From Isoperla grammatica (lineage: Eukaryota; Arthropoda; Insecta; Plecoptera; Perlodidae), in the NCBI GenBank assembly GCA_945910005.1, contig OX246747.1, positions 20,412,686 to 20,476,685 on the forward strand: a stretch of DNA of 64,000 bases, read 5' to 3'. Position 1 is the stretch's first letter. Each line of letters begins with the position of its first letter. Under the pieces are notes generated by a model. The model saw nothing but the letters and a program-made list of their open reading frames with translations. It made no database searches and was not told the origin of the DNA. The position numbers were made by a program, and so were the translations under genes. Shown here one piece after another: positions 44,465-56,385 of the stretch.

Positions 44465-45395
44465 GGTTTCGTCATATCACGACATGCCCATCTGCATACT
44501 TGGGGAAGTTCCTGTTTAAAAATAACTTTTAAAATATTCAGTTCATCAACCTTAAAAGGAAGTTAAAAAGTTCAAGTTCCTTTTTATAACTTTATTCTTT
44601 AAAACATCAAGTTCCACAAAAAAGGAACGACATTCCTTTAAAAAGTTCCTTTTAATTTTTATTGTTTTCAATTAAACACGCAGTCATTGATTTTGTAGGT
44701 GGCATTTTTAATCGTATATAAGGACTACGAGTATTAACACAACGATGCTTTATATGCTTCATATGTTTCGTATTTGAAATATCGATCTTTGATTGGTTAT
44801 CGCTCACTCGTCGATGGTGTTCGAGCCTACAGTATTGGTTCAGTCACTTTCAATTTAAGTCCCCCACTGCAAATCAGTTTAGTTACTGAGTGGGCATAGA
44901 CTCTAAATGTGTACTTTTTTTTTTTTTTTTAATAATAATAAAACTGAAAGAGGAAGTACATTGCATAATTTAATACCAAATTTTTAATGTGCTACAGTAA
45001 TAAGTGGTTTAGCGCCATATGGCCTATTACTATTATTGATCACAGTAAAAACATACTGGACCAAAATATTTTACAAAGAAACATACAATGCCGGAAAGCA
45101 TATTTGTTTATTGCGAATGAAGATAGAAGACTGAATAGTGGCGCTGAACGAAAAAATAAACGACTCGGTCGTACTAGGAACGTTTCAAAGAATGTTTTAA
45201 AAAGTTCCCCGAATATATGAACTTTCTTAAATAAAGTTCCTGTCAAGAAAAGGATCGCGTTCCTTAAAACAGTTCCTTCCCATGCCCACCTGTGATGTCA
45301 GCACTCGCTAAGCTTTGCTAATAGAATAGTTAATAGTTTTGGAGGTTATGGAGTTTGAGACCTTAAATTAGTAGAACAATTCTAGAATTAGAATA
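44465..45395. other. Segment rich in aggaac/gttcct words, possibly a MITE
   Basis: aagttcct, aaggaac and gttcctttt recur at 44505-44660 and again, inverted, at 45185-45275, around a T run (44918-44935). The two sides look like diverged terminal inverted repeats. The sequence atgcccaY occurs outside both (44486, 45281). The middle is noncoding. Confidence 0.4.
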
Positions 45396-48390
45396 TAGTC
45401 CAGCATCAAATGGAATCCTGTGCAATTTCGAGGAAAGAGTATAGCACCATATACCAATGTGTTCATAAAGTTTCACAGTATTTAGCGCACTTTGGTGCCA
45501 GAGCGATATCCGCAACTGGGGGCGGGGGCGGTGCCCCCAATTTTGACTACGCATTGCATTGAATATTGCTCAATTACGGCCAAACGGTTGGTCTGACAAC
45601 GAAAATGATAATTATAAAATATACTTGTGTTTAATTGATTAATATTTCCTTGTCACAATTATTCATGAACGGTACATGGTGCGAAAGTTATCGTCAATTA
45701 AGTATAAAATTAATATATTCTCAATATATAAAACCATGGGACAACCATATACTATCAAAACATTACAAACACATTCATACACGTATAGAAATGTCACAGT
45801 GTTGCCATATCGGTGATTTTTTTTCATAATTTTATCTTCAAGCGATTGGTATTAGTGAAGTATTAAAGACAAGAATGCGGGGGGCTTTAAACACAGGTGT
45901 AATGCATAGAAGCATTGGCAATCATAATATTGTACTATTTCGAAAGAAAAGTACACTTATATCTTCGTTTTAGCTTGTAAAATAATAATTTGGATGGTGC
46001 CAAGCTCCAAAATTAGGCGTTTACAAGTTATACATAAAATACAAAATGGCCGACTCTCATGAGGTTTTTCCTATTTATCTTCACAATCGTGCATTTTTTG
46101 GAAAAACTTAATATGACAAAAAGTGTTTCTAGTAAAATTCTACACACATATGATACTTGGATATTTTCATAGGAAGTATTACTTACGTACAAATTTAATT
46201 GTTGTATGTGTGCATCTGAACTCAAATGTACAAAACTTGGCTCCCGTTCGCTTCTTGATGAAGCAACTGTGACCTACGGGAGTGGTCTTAATATCTTCTT
46301 TTAAGCTCATCAAATAATAATATTGATGGTGCCAAGCTCCAATGATAGGCGTTTACGAGTTGCATGTAAAAAACAAAATGGCTGTCACTTCAGGTGGTCT
46401 TGGCAATTTATCTTCATAACCGTACTATTTATGACAAAATCTAACATGACAAAAAATATTCCTTGTAAAATTCTACATACAATTCATATTCAGGTATTTT
46501 CATATGATTTACCATTTACCTACAAATTTAGATTTGTGTATGTTAATCTGTACTCAAATGTACAAGCATTGGCTCCCCTGGGCTACTTGATGAAGCAAGT
46601 ATGGACTATAGGAGTGGGCTAAATTTCTTCCTATTAGCTTATAGAATAATAATTTTGATGGTGTGAAACTCAAGTACTAGGCGTTCAAGAGAAACACGCA
46701 AAAAACAAAATGCCCGCCAATAGGGTGTATTCAGATGTACATCCGTCGGTTGTTTGATGAAGCAAGTATAGGAGTGGGCTCAATCTCTTCTTTATAGCTT
46801 ATAAAGTAATAATTGTGATGGTGCCTACCTTAAATATGGGGCATTATCGAGTTACACGTAAAATACAAAATGGCCACCACTATAGGTAGTTTTTCCAATT
46901 TACCGTCATAACCGTACGTTTTATGACAAAATCTAATATGACAAAAATTATTTTTTGTAAAATTGTACACACATGTGATATTAACATATTTTTATAGGAC
47001 TTACTAATAACTTAAAAATTAAAATTTCTCCATGTTAATTAGTACTAAAATGTTTTTTTTTTTTACGTGTTTCTCTTGAACGCCTAATACTTGAATTTGG
47101 CACCATCGAAATTATTATTTTATAAGTTAAAAGGAAGAGATTGAGCCCACTCCCATAGTCCATACTTGCTTCATCAAGTAGCCCAGGGGAGCCAATGCTT
47201 GTACATTTGAGTACAGATTAACCTACACAAATCTAAATTTTTAGTTAAATGGTAAATCATATGAAAATACCTGAATATGAATTGTATGTAGAATTTTACA
47301 AGGAATATTTTTTGTCATGTTAGATTTTGTCATAAATAGTACGGTTATGAAGATAAGTTGCCAAAACCACCTGAAGTGACAACCATTTTGTTTTTCACAT
47401 GCAACTCGTAAACGCCTATCATTGGAGCTTGGCACCATCAATATTATTATTTGATGAGCTTAAAAGAAGATATTAAGACCACTCCCGTAGGTCACAGTTG
47501 CTTCATCAAGAAGCGAACGGGAGCTAAGTTTTGTACATTTGAGTTCAGATGCACAGATACAAAAATTAAATTTGTACGTAAGCAATACTTCCTATGAAAA
47601 TATCCAAGTATCATATGTGTGTAGAATGTTACTAGAAACAATTTTTGTCATATTTAGTTTTGCCAAAAAATGCACGATTGTGAAGATAAATAGGAAAAAT
47701 CTCATGAGAGTCGGCCATTTGGTTTTTTATGTATAACTTGTAAACGCCTAATTTTGGAGCTTGGCACCATCCAAATGATTATTTTACAAGCTAAAACGAA
47801 GATATAAGTGTACTTTTTTTCGAAATAGTACAATATTATGATTTCCAATGCTTCTATGCATTACACTTGTGTTTAGCAGGCGCACAAAAGCCCCACGCAT
47901 TCTTATATTTAATACTTCACTAATACCAATCGCTTGAAGATAAAATTATGAAAAAAAATCACCGATATGGCAACACTCTGACATTTTTAAACAAGTATGA
48001 ATGTGTTTTTTATGCTTTGATAATATATAGTTGTCCCATGGTTTTATATATTGAGAATATATTAATGTTATACTTAATTGACGATACCTTTCGCACCATA
48101 TACCGTACATGAATAATTGTGACAAGGAAATATTAATCAATTACATTCAAATATATTTTATAATCATCATTTTCGTTGTCAGACCAACCGTTTGGCCGTA
48201 ATTGAGCGATATTCAATGCAAAGTGTAGTCAAAATTGGGGGCACCGCCCCCGCCCCCAGTCGTGGATATCGCTCTGGCACCAAAGTGCGCTAAATACTGT
48301 GAAACTTTATGAACACATTGGTATATGGTGCTATACTCTTTCCTCGAAATTGCACAGGACTATGATTTTCGACACTTTGATGCTGGACTA
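45396..48390. repeat. 3-kb palindrome made of 332-bp subrepeats
   Basis: Left arm 45396-~46705 and right arm ~47055-48390 are reverse complements with few differences. Matching words sit symmetrically around 46882: gatggtgcc/gatggtgtg at 45993, 46325 and 46657 pairs with ggcaccatc at 47763, 47431 and 47099, always 332 bp apart within an arm. A fourth, more diverged unit lies in the central spacer (46817). Outer ends read tagtccagcatcaaa / gatgctggacta. No coding capacity seen. Confidence 0.9.
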
Positions 48391-48714
48391 ATAGTTAACA
48401 TAATATTTATTGTATACTCATGTTATCATGCACACAGTAATAGTCACTACGTTATTTACAATGGTAGGCCTACTTGTATTGACAAAAATACATTGTATCA
48501 TTGTATACGATTTTTAAATGACTGTTGACTAGGCCTATAACTGACTGAAATGAACATGATTCAATGGTTAAAGTACACAAACATAGCCTGTATTTACAAT
48601 GTATACTATTACTGCAATACACTTGTTTATTTGAAGACATACTTTACTTATTATATTTTAATCTCCCAACTTGTAACTTCCTAGCAAGATCACCATGTCA
48701 ATATGCTTACGTAA
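48391..48714. other. No recognised feature
   Basis: AT-rich DNA between the palindrome and a small MITE. Confidence 0.4.
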
Positions 48715-48930
48715 TATAGTTGAGAATCTGTAAGAATGACGGCCCCCTCCATATCCCCCCCACAGATACCCGGCCCCCCTCAACTCCGTGACAACCCGAC
48801 AAAATGAAATACGTAACTGAAAATCAGTTTGTTTCAGTTGTTAGTTTGTTGTTTCGTGGAGTTTAGGGGGGTCGGGTAGCTGTGGAGGGGATACGGAGGG
48901 GGCCGTCATTCTTACAGTTTCTCAACTATA
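48715..48930. mobile_element. Small MITE with long inverted repeats, TA-flanked
   Basis: Left end tatagttgagaatctgtaag, then aatgacggccccctcc; the right end is its near-perfect reverse complement (ggagggggccgtcatt, then cttacagtttctcaactata). The TIRs exceed 35 bp and inner C-rich/G-rich blocks extend the pairing. TA at both borders fits a Tc1/mariner-type duplication. No ORF. Confidence 0.78.
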
Positions 48931-49606
48931 GCGAGTTCACACAAATTGATATAAGGATAAGGCTAGAAGTTGAATTTTAAATGGAAATGTGTGTAAGCGA
49001 AACGTCCATACAAAATGACAAGGATAACGACTAATGTTATGGCTAAAAAATTATTTTACCTCATATCAATAAGCGTAACTTTTAAAAATACACATTGTGA
49101 TAATATGATAGCATTTATTACCGCCACGATACATACAATCTTGTATTGTGGTTATACAGCTAAGAAATGAAATGAAATGAAATGAAATGAAATATTTTGT
49201 ATGTGATGCACGTATTGTCCTGTATAACGTGACGAACAAACTGTGCGTAGATGTGTTGCACATTATACACCATTTTGGAAACGAAACGATAACTTACGTC
49301 TCATCTTTAAAGTAAAAAAGGTTAACATTGTTAAAAAGTGTATAATCACGATAGCTTATGCAGCGCTAAATAATATTGCATGCCTACAATTATTGCGATA
49401 TGACGCGAATGTCGTTATTGTATCGATACACGATTATCATTTGCATCTCTAATTTCTACGAGTCCCACGGAATATAAGTGTATTGGTACAAAAAGACTTT
49501 TGAACTGATTCAAAATTGCCGAAGTGTGATGGATTCTTCGATTTGAATCAAAACATTGCTAAGTAAAAAAATCCTATTTTTCCCTTGGAGGCCATTGAAA
49601 TAAGTG
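48931..49606. other. No gene; AAATG microsatellite
   Basis: Contains a short (AAATG)n run at about 49163-49192. The rest is unassigned AT-rich DNA. Confidence 0.5.
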
Positions 49607-50485
49607 CTAGTTAGAGCTTGAGGTGTTCTTTATTATCGGACGATGAAAGTTGGTTAAGGATGCACAAATCTGAAATATCTGCGAAGCATTTGATCTATAA
49701 TGATGTGAGATGTGGTCGAGAATTTTGTATATTTTAATCGTTTGGATAGCGCGCTCCACGTGGATGCGAGCTCTAGCTATTGTCAGAGTTCGTACAACCT
49801 CAGTCGGTGTGAACTGTGGTTTTCGGAGAAAACGTGGAATGTTAAGAGAAACGCCAGGTGGTAGAATATTGTACAGTACAAAACCTTTGTCAGCTATAAC
49901 CATATCACCAGGGACCATATGGCTTAGTACCTCGCTGTGTGTAACAATGGCCTTATCTGAGGTACTGCCTGGGTAGAGGGAACTTACGAATGTTACATGG
50001 CCATTTGGAGATATTCCTAATAATGCCTTAAAAGTGTTTCTGGACTTGTAGTTGCTGTATGTTAAATTTTGGTGATCCATGTTGTATGGTTTGTTCACTG
50101 TAACCTCTGTGCAGTCTATTATGATTCTGCATGCATGGAAGTTTTGGAATTCATTGGGGAGTACAGCTTGATTTTTGTGTCTACTTGGAATCCTATTCAA
50201 CAAACCCTTCACTAAGACGATGTGCAAGGTGTCGATGAATGTTGCAATTATTGTCCCAACGGTTGAGCTAGACACACCAAATCGCAACGCCAAGTCGAGG
50301 TTCGGTGTGTTGAGTCGAAATTTCATCAGAGTGAGAAGAAGCTGGTCTTCAATTGTCAGGCATTTGATCTCTCCTTGGGGACCTTTAATTGTAAATCTTT
50401 TTAAAAGATCTACCAGGATCTCGAATACTGATGTATCTGCAAGACCTATTATTGGAAAGATGTAAAACACTATTCGAATTAGCAT
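49607..50485 (-). CDS. DDE transposase (DDE_Tnp_4, ISL2EU/Harbinger-related)
   Basis: 292 residues with no internal stop. A helix-turn-helix-like segment (LTIEDQLLLTLMKFRLNTP, LALRFGVSSSTV) precedes the nuclease: CRIIIDCTEVTVNKP (Asp), YSNYKSRNTFKALLGISPNG, YPGSTSDKAIV, GDMVIADKGF (Asp) and RIHVERAIQTIK (Glu). This arrangement is that of IS4/IS5-like eukaryotic transposases often preceded by a THAP domain. The ATG used may be internal, because the usual N-terminal domain is not seen upstream. It lies 5.1 kb from the SWIM-YqaJ gene, facing it, with the 3-kb palindrome between. Confidence 0.85.
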   Translation of the reverse strand: MLIRIVFYIFPIIGLADTSVFEILVDLLKRFTIKGPQGEIKCLTIEDQLLLTLMKFRLNTPNLDLALRFGVSSSTVGTIIATFIDTLHIVLVKGLLNRIPSRHKNQAVLPNEFQNFHACRIIIDCTEVTVNKPYNMDHQNLTYSNYKSRNTFKALLGISPNGHVTFVSSLYPGSTSDKAIVTHSEVLSHMVPGDMVIADKGFVLYNILPPGVSLNIPRFLRKPQFTPTEVVRTLTIARARIHVERAIQTIKIYKILDHISHHYRSNASQIFQICASLTNFHRPIIKNTSSSN

Positions 50486-50717
50486 TTGTTTTTCTGGGCC
50501 TAAGGGCCGGTCTTACAATCTCCTAATAAGGAAGTAGCTAAAACCAAACGCGGGTTTTACAGAAATCACAAAAAACATGCCCCGCTATAATGCTGACACG
50601 CTCATGGTCATAGGTGGTACAAACGACGTTCAAAATCTAAAATACTCCTGCCAACAAACTCGTCTACATCAGATGTCTCCATCAACGATGAAACTCTTGT
50701 ACCTCTGGGCAACTTAG
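50486..50717. other. Short unassigned segment, weak SGNH-hydrolase motif
   Basis: In one + frame around 50578-50640 the words ADTLMVIGGTNDVQNL resemble the GTND block of SGNH-type esterases found in some LINE ORF1 proteins. It is too short to call. The satellite begins right after it. Confidence 0.2.
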
Positions 50718-53700
50718 CAATCTTACACTCAAGTTGGTTCAAGTTAAAGATACCTCGCAGCAGATCCAAGACATGCCCGTACAGGCGGGGGGTCGGACCA
50801 CTGAAAGGGACAGGTTGTCAAGAGTGGGGGAAGAAGATAATAATAATCTTACACTCAAGTTGGTTCGAGTTAAAGATACCTCGCAGCACAACCAAGACAT
50901 GCCCGTACAGGCGGGGGGTCGGACCACTGAAAGGGACATGTAGTCAAGAGTGGGGGTAGAAGATAACAATAATCTTACACTCAAGTTGGTTCGAATTAAA
51001 GATACCTCGCAGCACAACCAAGACATGCCCGTACAGGCGGGGGGTCGGACCACTGAAAGGGACATGTAGTCAAGAGTGGGGGTAGAAGATAACAATAATC
51101 TTACACTCAAGTTGGTTCGAGTTAAGATACCTCGCAGCACAACCAAGACATGCCCGTACAGGCGGGGGGTCGGACCACTGAAAGGGACAGGAAGTCAAGA
51201 GTGGGGGTAGAGGATAATAATCTTACACTCAAGTTGGTTCGAATTAAAGATACCTCGCAGCAGAACCAAGACATGCCCGTACAGGCTGGGGGTCAGACCA
51301 CTGAAAGGGACAGGAAGTCAAGAGTGGGGGTAGAGGATAATAATCTTACACTCAAGTTGGTTCGAATTAAAGATACCTCGCAGCAGAACCAAGACATGCC
51401 CGTACAGGCGGGGGGTCGGACCACTGAAAGGGACAGGTAGTCAAGAGTGGGGGTAGAAGATAATAATCTTACACTCAAGTTGGTTCGAGTTAAGATACCT
51501 CGCAGCAGAACCAAGACATGCCCGTACAGGTAGCGGTCGGACCACTGAAAGGGACAGGTAGTCAAGAGTGGGGGTAGAAGATAATAATAATCTTACACTT
51601 AAGTTGGTTCGAGTTAAGACACCTCGCAGCACAACCAAGACATGCCCGTACAGGCGGGGGGTTAGACCACTGAAAGGGACAGGTTGTCAAGAGTGGGGGT
51701 AGAAGATAATAATAATCTTTCACTCAAGTGGTTTCAAGTTAAGATACCTCGCAGCACAACCAAGACATGCCCGTACAGGCGGGGGGGTCGGACCACTGAA
51801 AGGGACAGGTTGTCAAGAGTGGGGGTAGAAGATAATAATAATCTTTCACTCAAGTGGTTTCAAGTTAGGATACCTCGCAGCACAACCAAGACATGCCCGT
51901 ACAGGCGGGGGGGTCAGACCACTGAAAGGGACAGGTTGTCAAGAGTGGGGGTAGAAGATAATAATCTTACACTCAAGTTGGTTCGAATTAAAGATACCTC
52001 GCAGCACAACCAAGACATGCCCGTACAGGCTGGGGGTCGGACCACTGAAAGGGACATGTAGTCAAGAGTGGGGGTAGAAGATAATAATCTTACACTCAAG
52101 TTGGTTCGAGTTAAGATACCTCGCAGCACAACCAAGACATGCCCGTACAGGCGGGGGGTCAGACTACTGAAAGGGACAGGTAGTCAAGAGTGGGGGTAGA
52201 AGATAATAATCTTACACTCAAGTTGGTTCGAATTAAAGATAGCTCGCAGCACAACCAAGACATGCCCGTACAGGCGGGGGGTCGGACCACTGAAAGGGAC
52301 AGGAAGTCAAGAGTGGGGGTAGAGGATAATAATCTTACACTCAAGTTGGTTCGAATTAAAGATACCTCGCAGCAGAACCAAGACATGCCCGTACAGGCTG
52401 GGGGTCAGACCACTGAAAGGGACAGGAAGTCAAGAGTGGGGGTATAGAGGATAATAATCTTACACTCAAGTTGGTTCGAATTAAAGATACCTCGCAGCAG
52501 AACCAAGACATGCCCGTACAGGCGGGGGGTCGGACCACTGAAAGGGACAGGTAGTCAAGAGTGGGGGTAGAAGATAATAATCTTACACTCAAGTTGGTTC
52601 GAGTTAAGATACCTCGCAGCAGAACCAAGACATGCCCGTACAGGTAGCGGTCGGACCACTGAAAGGGACAGGTAGTCAAGAGTGGGGGTAGAAGATAATA
52701 ATAATCTTACACTTAAGTTGGTTCGAGTTAAGACACCTCGCAGCACAACCAAGACATGCCCGTACAGGCGGGGGGTCGGACCACTGAAAGGGACAGGTTG
52801 TCAAGAGTGGGGGTAGAAGATAATAATAATCTTTCACTCAAGTGGTTTCAAGTTAAGATACCTCGCAGCACAACCAAGACATGCCCGTACAGGCGGGGGG
52901 TCGGGCCACTAAAAGGGACAGGAAGTCAAGAGTGGGGGTATAGAGGATAATAATCTTACACTCAAGTTGGTTCGAATTAAAGATACCTCGCAGCAGAACC
53001 AAGACATGCCCGTACAGGCGGGGGGTCGGACCACTGAAAGGGACAGGTTGTCAAGAGTGGGGGTAGAAGATAATAATAATCTTTCACTCAAGTGGTTTCA
53101 AGTTAAGATACCTCGCAGCACAACCAAGACATGCCCGTACAGGCGGGGGGGTCAGACCACTGAAAGGGACAGGTTGTCAAGAGTGGGGGTAGAAGATAAT
53201 AATCTTACACTCAAGTTGGTTCAAGTTAAGATACCTCGCAGCACAACCAAGACATGCCCGTACAGGTAGCGGTCGGACCACTGAAAGGGACAGGTTGTCA
53301 AGAGTGGGGGTAGAAGATAATAATAATCTTTCACTCAAGTGGTTTCAAGTTAAGATACCTCGCAGCACAACCAAGACATGCCCGTACAGGCGGGGGGGTT
53401 GGACCACTGAAAGGGACAGGTTGTCAAGAGTGGGGGTAGAAGATAATAATCTTACACTCAAGTTGGTTCAAGTTAAGATACGTCGCAGCACAACCAAGAC
53501 ATGCCCGTACAGGTAGCGGTCGGACCACTGAAAGGGACAGGTTGTCAAGAGTGGGGGTAGAAGATAATAATCTTACACTCAAGTTGGTTCGAGTTAAGAT
53601 ACCTCGCAGCAGAACCAAGACATGCCCGTACAGGTAGCGGTCGGACCACTGAAAGGGACAGGTTGTCAAGAGTGGGGGTAGAAGATAACAATAATCTTTC

Positions 53701-55005
53701 ACTCAAGTGGTTTCAAGTTAAGATACCTCGCAGCAGAACCAAGACATGCCCGTACAGGCGGGGGGTCGGACCACTGAAAGGGACAGGTTGTCAAGAGTGG
53801 GGGTAGAAGATAATAATAATCTTTCACTCAAGTGGTTTCAAGTTAAGATACCTCGCAGCACAACCAAGACATGCCCGTACAGGCGGGGGGGTCGGACCAC
53901 TGAACGGGACAGGTTGTCAAGAGTGGGGGTAGAAGATAATAATAATCTTTCACTCAAGTGGTTTTAAGTTAAGATACCTCGCAGCACAACCAAGACATGC
54001 CCGTACAGGCGGGGGGGTCGGACCACTGAAAGGGACAGGTTGTCAAGAGTGGGGGTAGAAGATAATAATCTTACACTCAAGTTGGTTCGAGTTAAGATAC
54101 CTCGCAGCACAACCAAGACATGCCCGTACAGGCGGGGGGGTCGGACCACTGAAAGGGACAGGTTGTCAAGAGTGGGGGTAGAAGATAATAATCTTACACT
54201 CAAGTTGGTTCGAGTTAAGATACCTCGCAGCAGAACCAAGACATGCCCGTACAGGCTGGGGGTCGGACCACTGAAAGGGACAGGTTGTCAAGAGTGGGGG
54301 TAGAAGATAATAATCTTACACTCAAGTTGGTTCGAGTTAAGATACCTCGCAGCAGAACCAAGACATGCCCGTACAGGCGGGGGGTCGGACCACTGAAAGG
54401 GACAGGTTGTCAAGAGTGGGGGTAGAAGATAATAATCTTACACTCAAGTTGGTTCGAGTTAAGATACCTCGCAGCAGAACCAAGACATGCCCGTACAGGC
54501 TGGGGGTCGGACCACTGAAAGGGACAGGTTGTCAAGAGTGGGGGTAGAAGATAATAATCTTACACTCAAGTTGGTTCGAGTTAAGATACCTCGCAGCAGA
54601 ACCAAGACATGCCCGTACAGGCGGGGGGTCGGACCACTGAACGGGACAGGTTGTCAAGAGTGGGGGTAGAAGATAATAATAATCTTTCACTCAAGTGGTT
54701 TTAAGTTAAGATACCTCGCAGCACAACCAAGACATGCCCGTACAGGCTGGGGGTCAGACCACTGAAAGGGACAGGTTGTCAAGAGTGGGGGTAGAAGATA
54801 ATAATCTTACACTCAAGTTGGTTCAAGTTAAGATACGTCGCAGCACAACCAAGACATGCCCGTACAGGTAGCGGTCGGACCACTGAAAGGGACAGGTTGT
54901 CAAGAGTGGGGGTAGAAGATATTAATCTTACACTCAAGTTGGTTGGAGTTAAGATACCTCGCAGGAGAACCAAGACATGCCCGTACAGGCTGGGGGTGGG
55001 GGTGG
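50718..55005. repeat. 122-bp satellite array, about 35 units
   Basis: The unit begins aatcttacactcaagttggt and includes gatacctcgcagcac, gacatgcccgtacaggcggg, ccactgaaagggacagg and agagtgggggtagaagataa. Successive matching points at 54243, 54365 and 54487 are exactly 122 bp apart. Units vary in the aataat run, in gcgggggg versus tagcgg, and in single bases. A block of about nine units is repeated as a higher-order unit with an offset of 1114 bp (for example 51441 and 52555). Open frames through it are artefacts. Confidence 0.96.
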
Positions 55006-55089
55006 GTAAAATTTGTTTTTATTTTATTGCTGTTCACTTCAGTTATTACCTCATAAAGCAATCCCATTGTTTTTGCACATTTTTCCAGG

Positions 55090-55841
55090 CTCTACCAAAT
55101 AGTGGGTCAGCCTACTACAATTACAAAGGGAGTCATAGCCTCATTTTGCTAGCAGTTTGTGATTCAAACTACGTTTTTACCATCGTCGATATTGGAGCTT
55201 CTGGGCGACAAAGTGATGGAGGAGTGTTTAGTAATTCAGCTTTTGGCAAAGCTCTCCGCATTGAAAGGTTAAACTTACCAGAACCAGCTGTGTTGCCTGG
55301 AACAAACATAATGGTTCCTCATTGCTTTGTTGCCGATGCAGCATTCCCCCTTGCAACGTTCAACATGCGACCTTACCCGGGAGACAGAACTGGATTAGAA
55401 GTCCCAAAAGCAATCTTCAACTACCGGCTATCACGTGCCAGGCGTGTAATCGAAAATGCCTTTGGCATTCTTTCAGCACGTTGGCGAATTTTTAGAAGGT
55501 CAATATTGGGAAAGAGAGAAACTATTGTTGGTATCATACAGGCTGCGGTCTGTCTCCATAACTGGGTCCAATCTCACGAACTAAAGCCAACTTGTCGTAA
55601 CCGAAGATATTGCCCCCCCCCCCCCCCCCCCCGGCTTTGTTGATGTTGATGATCGAAATGGCGGGATAGTTCCAGGGCGTTGGAGAAATGAAGCACCAGG
55701 CCTTGCAAGTTTTACTCGCGTGGGAGGAAACAATGCACCAAGATCTGCTTTAGAAATGCGAGATCAATTAAAGACATATTTCATGGACATTGGTGCTGTT
55801 GATTGGCAGTGGAACCAAATAGGTGTAAATGAAGAACATTA
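55090..55841 (+). pseudogene. PIF/Harbinger transposase, C-terminal exon with expanded C tract
   Basis: Begins after an acceptor (tttttccag) with SGSAYYNYKGSHSLILLAVC, IVDIGASGRQSDGGVF, CFVADAAFPL (second Asp) and RRVIENAFGILSARWRIF (Glu). After ~19 consecutive C (55614-55632) it resumes with GFVDVDDRNGGIVPGRW, SALEMRDQLKTYF and a TAA at 55839-55841. The C tract replaces a variable linker and changes the frame, so either the tract is mis-sized or the gene is broken. The exon with the first Asp is not found; the satellite sits where upstream introns or exons would be. Confidence 0.83.
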
Positions 55842-56385
55842 ATTAGGTTTGGTCTCTCATTGACTTACTGTATTGTGTTGTTAATAAAACAAAGATCACA
55901 GATGCCATGGTTTTTTATTCCTTGTATTGAAACTCAAACAAAAGCTTTTGTATGTTGTACTTCATGTACGCTTGGTCCCTTTTGTTGAGGGCTCTCATGT
56001 CTATTGCGAGACTGTGGCAATAGTGGTCGAGCTCGTCCATGGGAGGAGGCTCTTCCCCCATAGTTTTTAAAACCGATTCTACGAGGCTCTGTTTATTTTT
56101 TTTCCAGGTTCTGACATAAATAAATGTTCATTTGTGTGAGGTACATATTTAACGTTAGGCATAGAATTCATTTAATTTATCGCTGATGTATGGTGATCAT
56201 GACCCTTTGTGCTCTTGTGAGTTAAATACTTACTGGAGAAACTGCTGCTAGCTCTAGGTATAGACCTACTTGTAGACGGGGTGGCTATTGCTGGCAGGGA
56301 AAATGTCTAGCCCGACGAATCCAAGGCTACAACCAGAAAGACAAGCACATTTAACATTTATTAATATAGAATTAATCAAAGTATT
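55842..56385. other. Convergent intergenic segment
   Basis: Lies between the stop codons of the Harbinger transposase and the MADF gene. It includes possible poly(A) signals on the + strand (aataaaac near 55880). No other feature. Confidence 0.4.

Noticed and set aside
50718..55005. CRISPR-like array or repetitive protein gene
   Set aside because: Units are contiguous 122-bp repeats with no unique spacers. Frames are repeatedly broken by unit-length variation, and the genome is eukaryotic.
54897..55089. N-terminal extension of the Harbinger transposase frame into the satellite
   Set aside because: The open frame runs through satellite units by chance; a splice acceptor (tttttccag) at 55081-55089 marks the real exon start.
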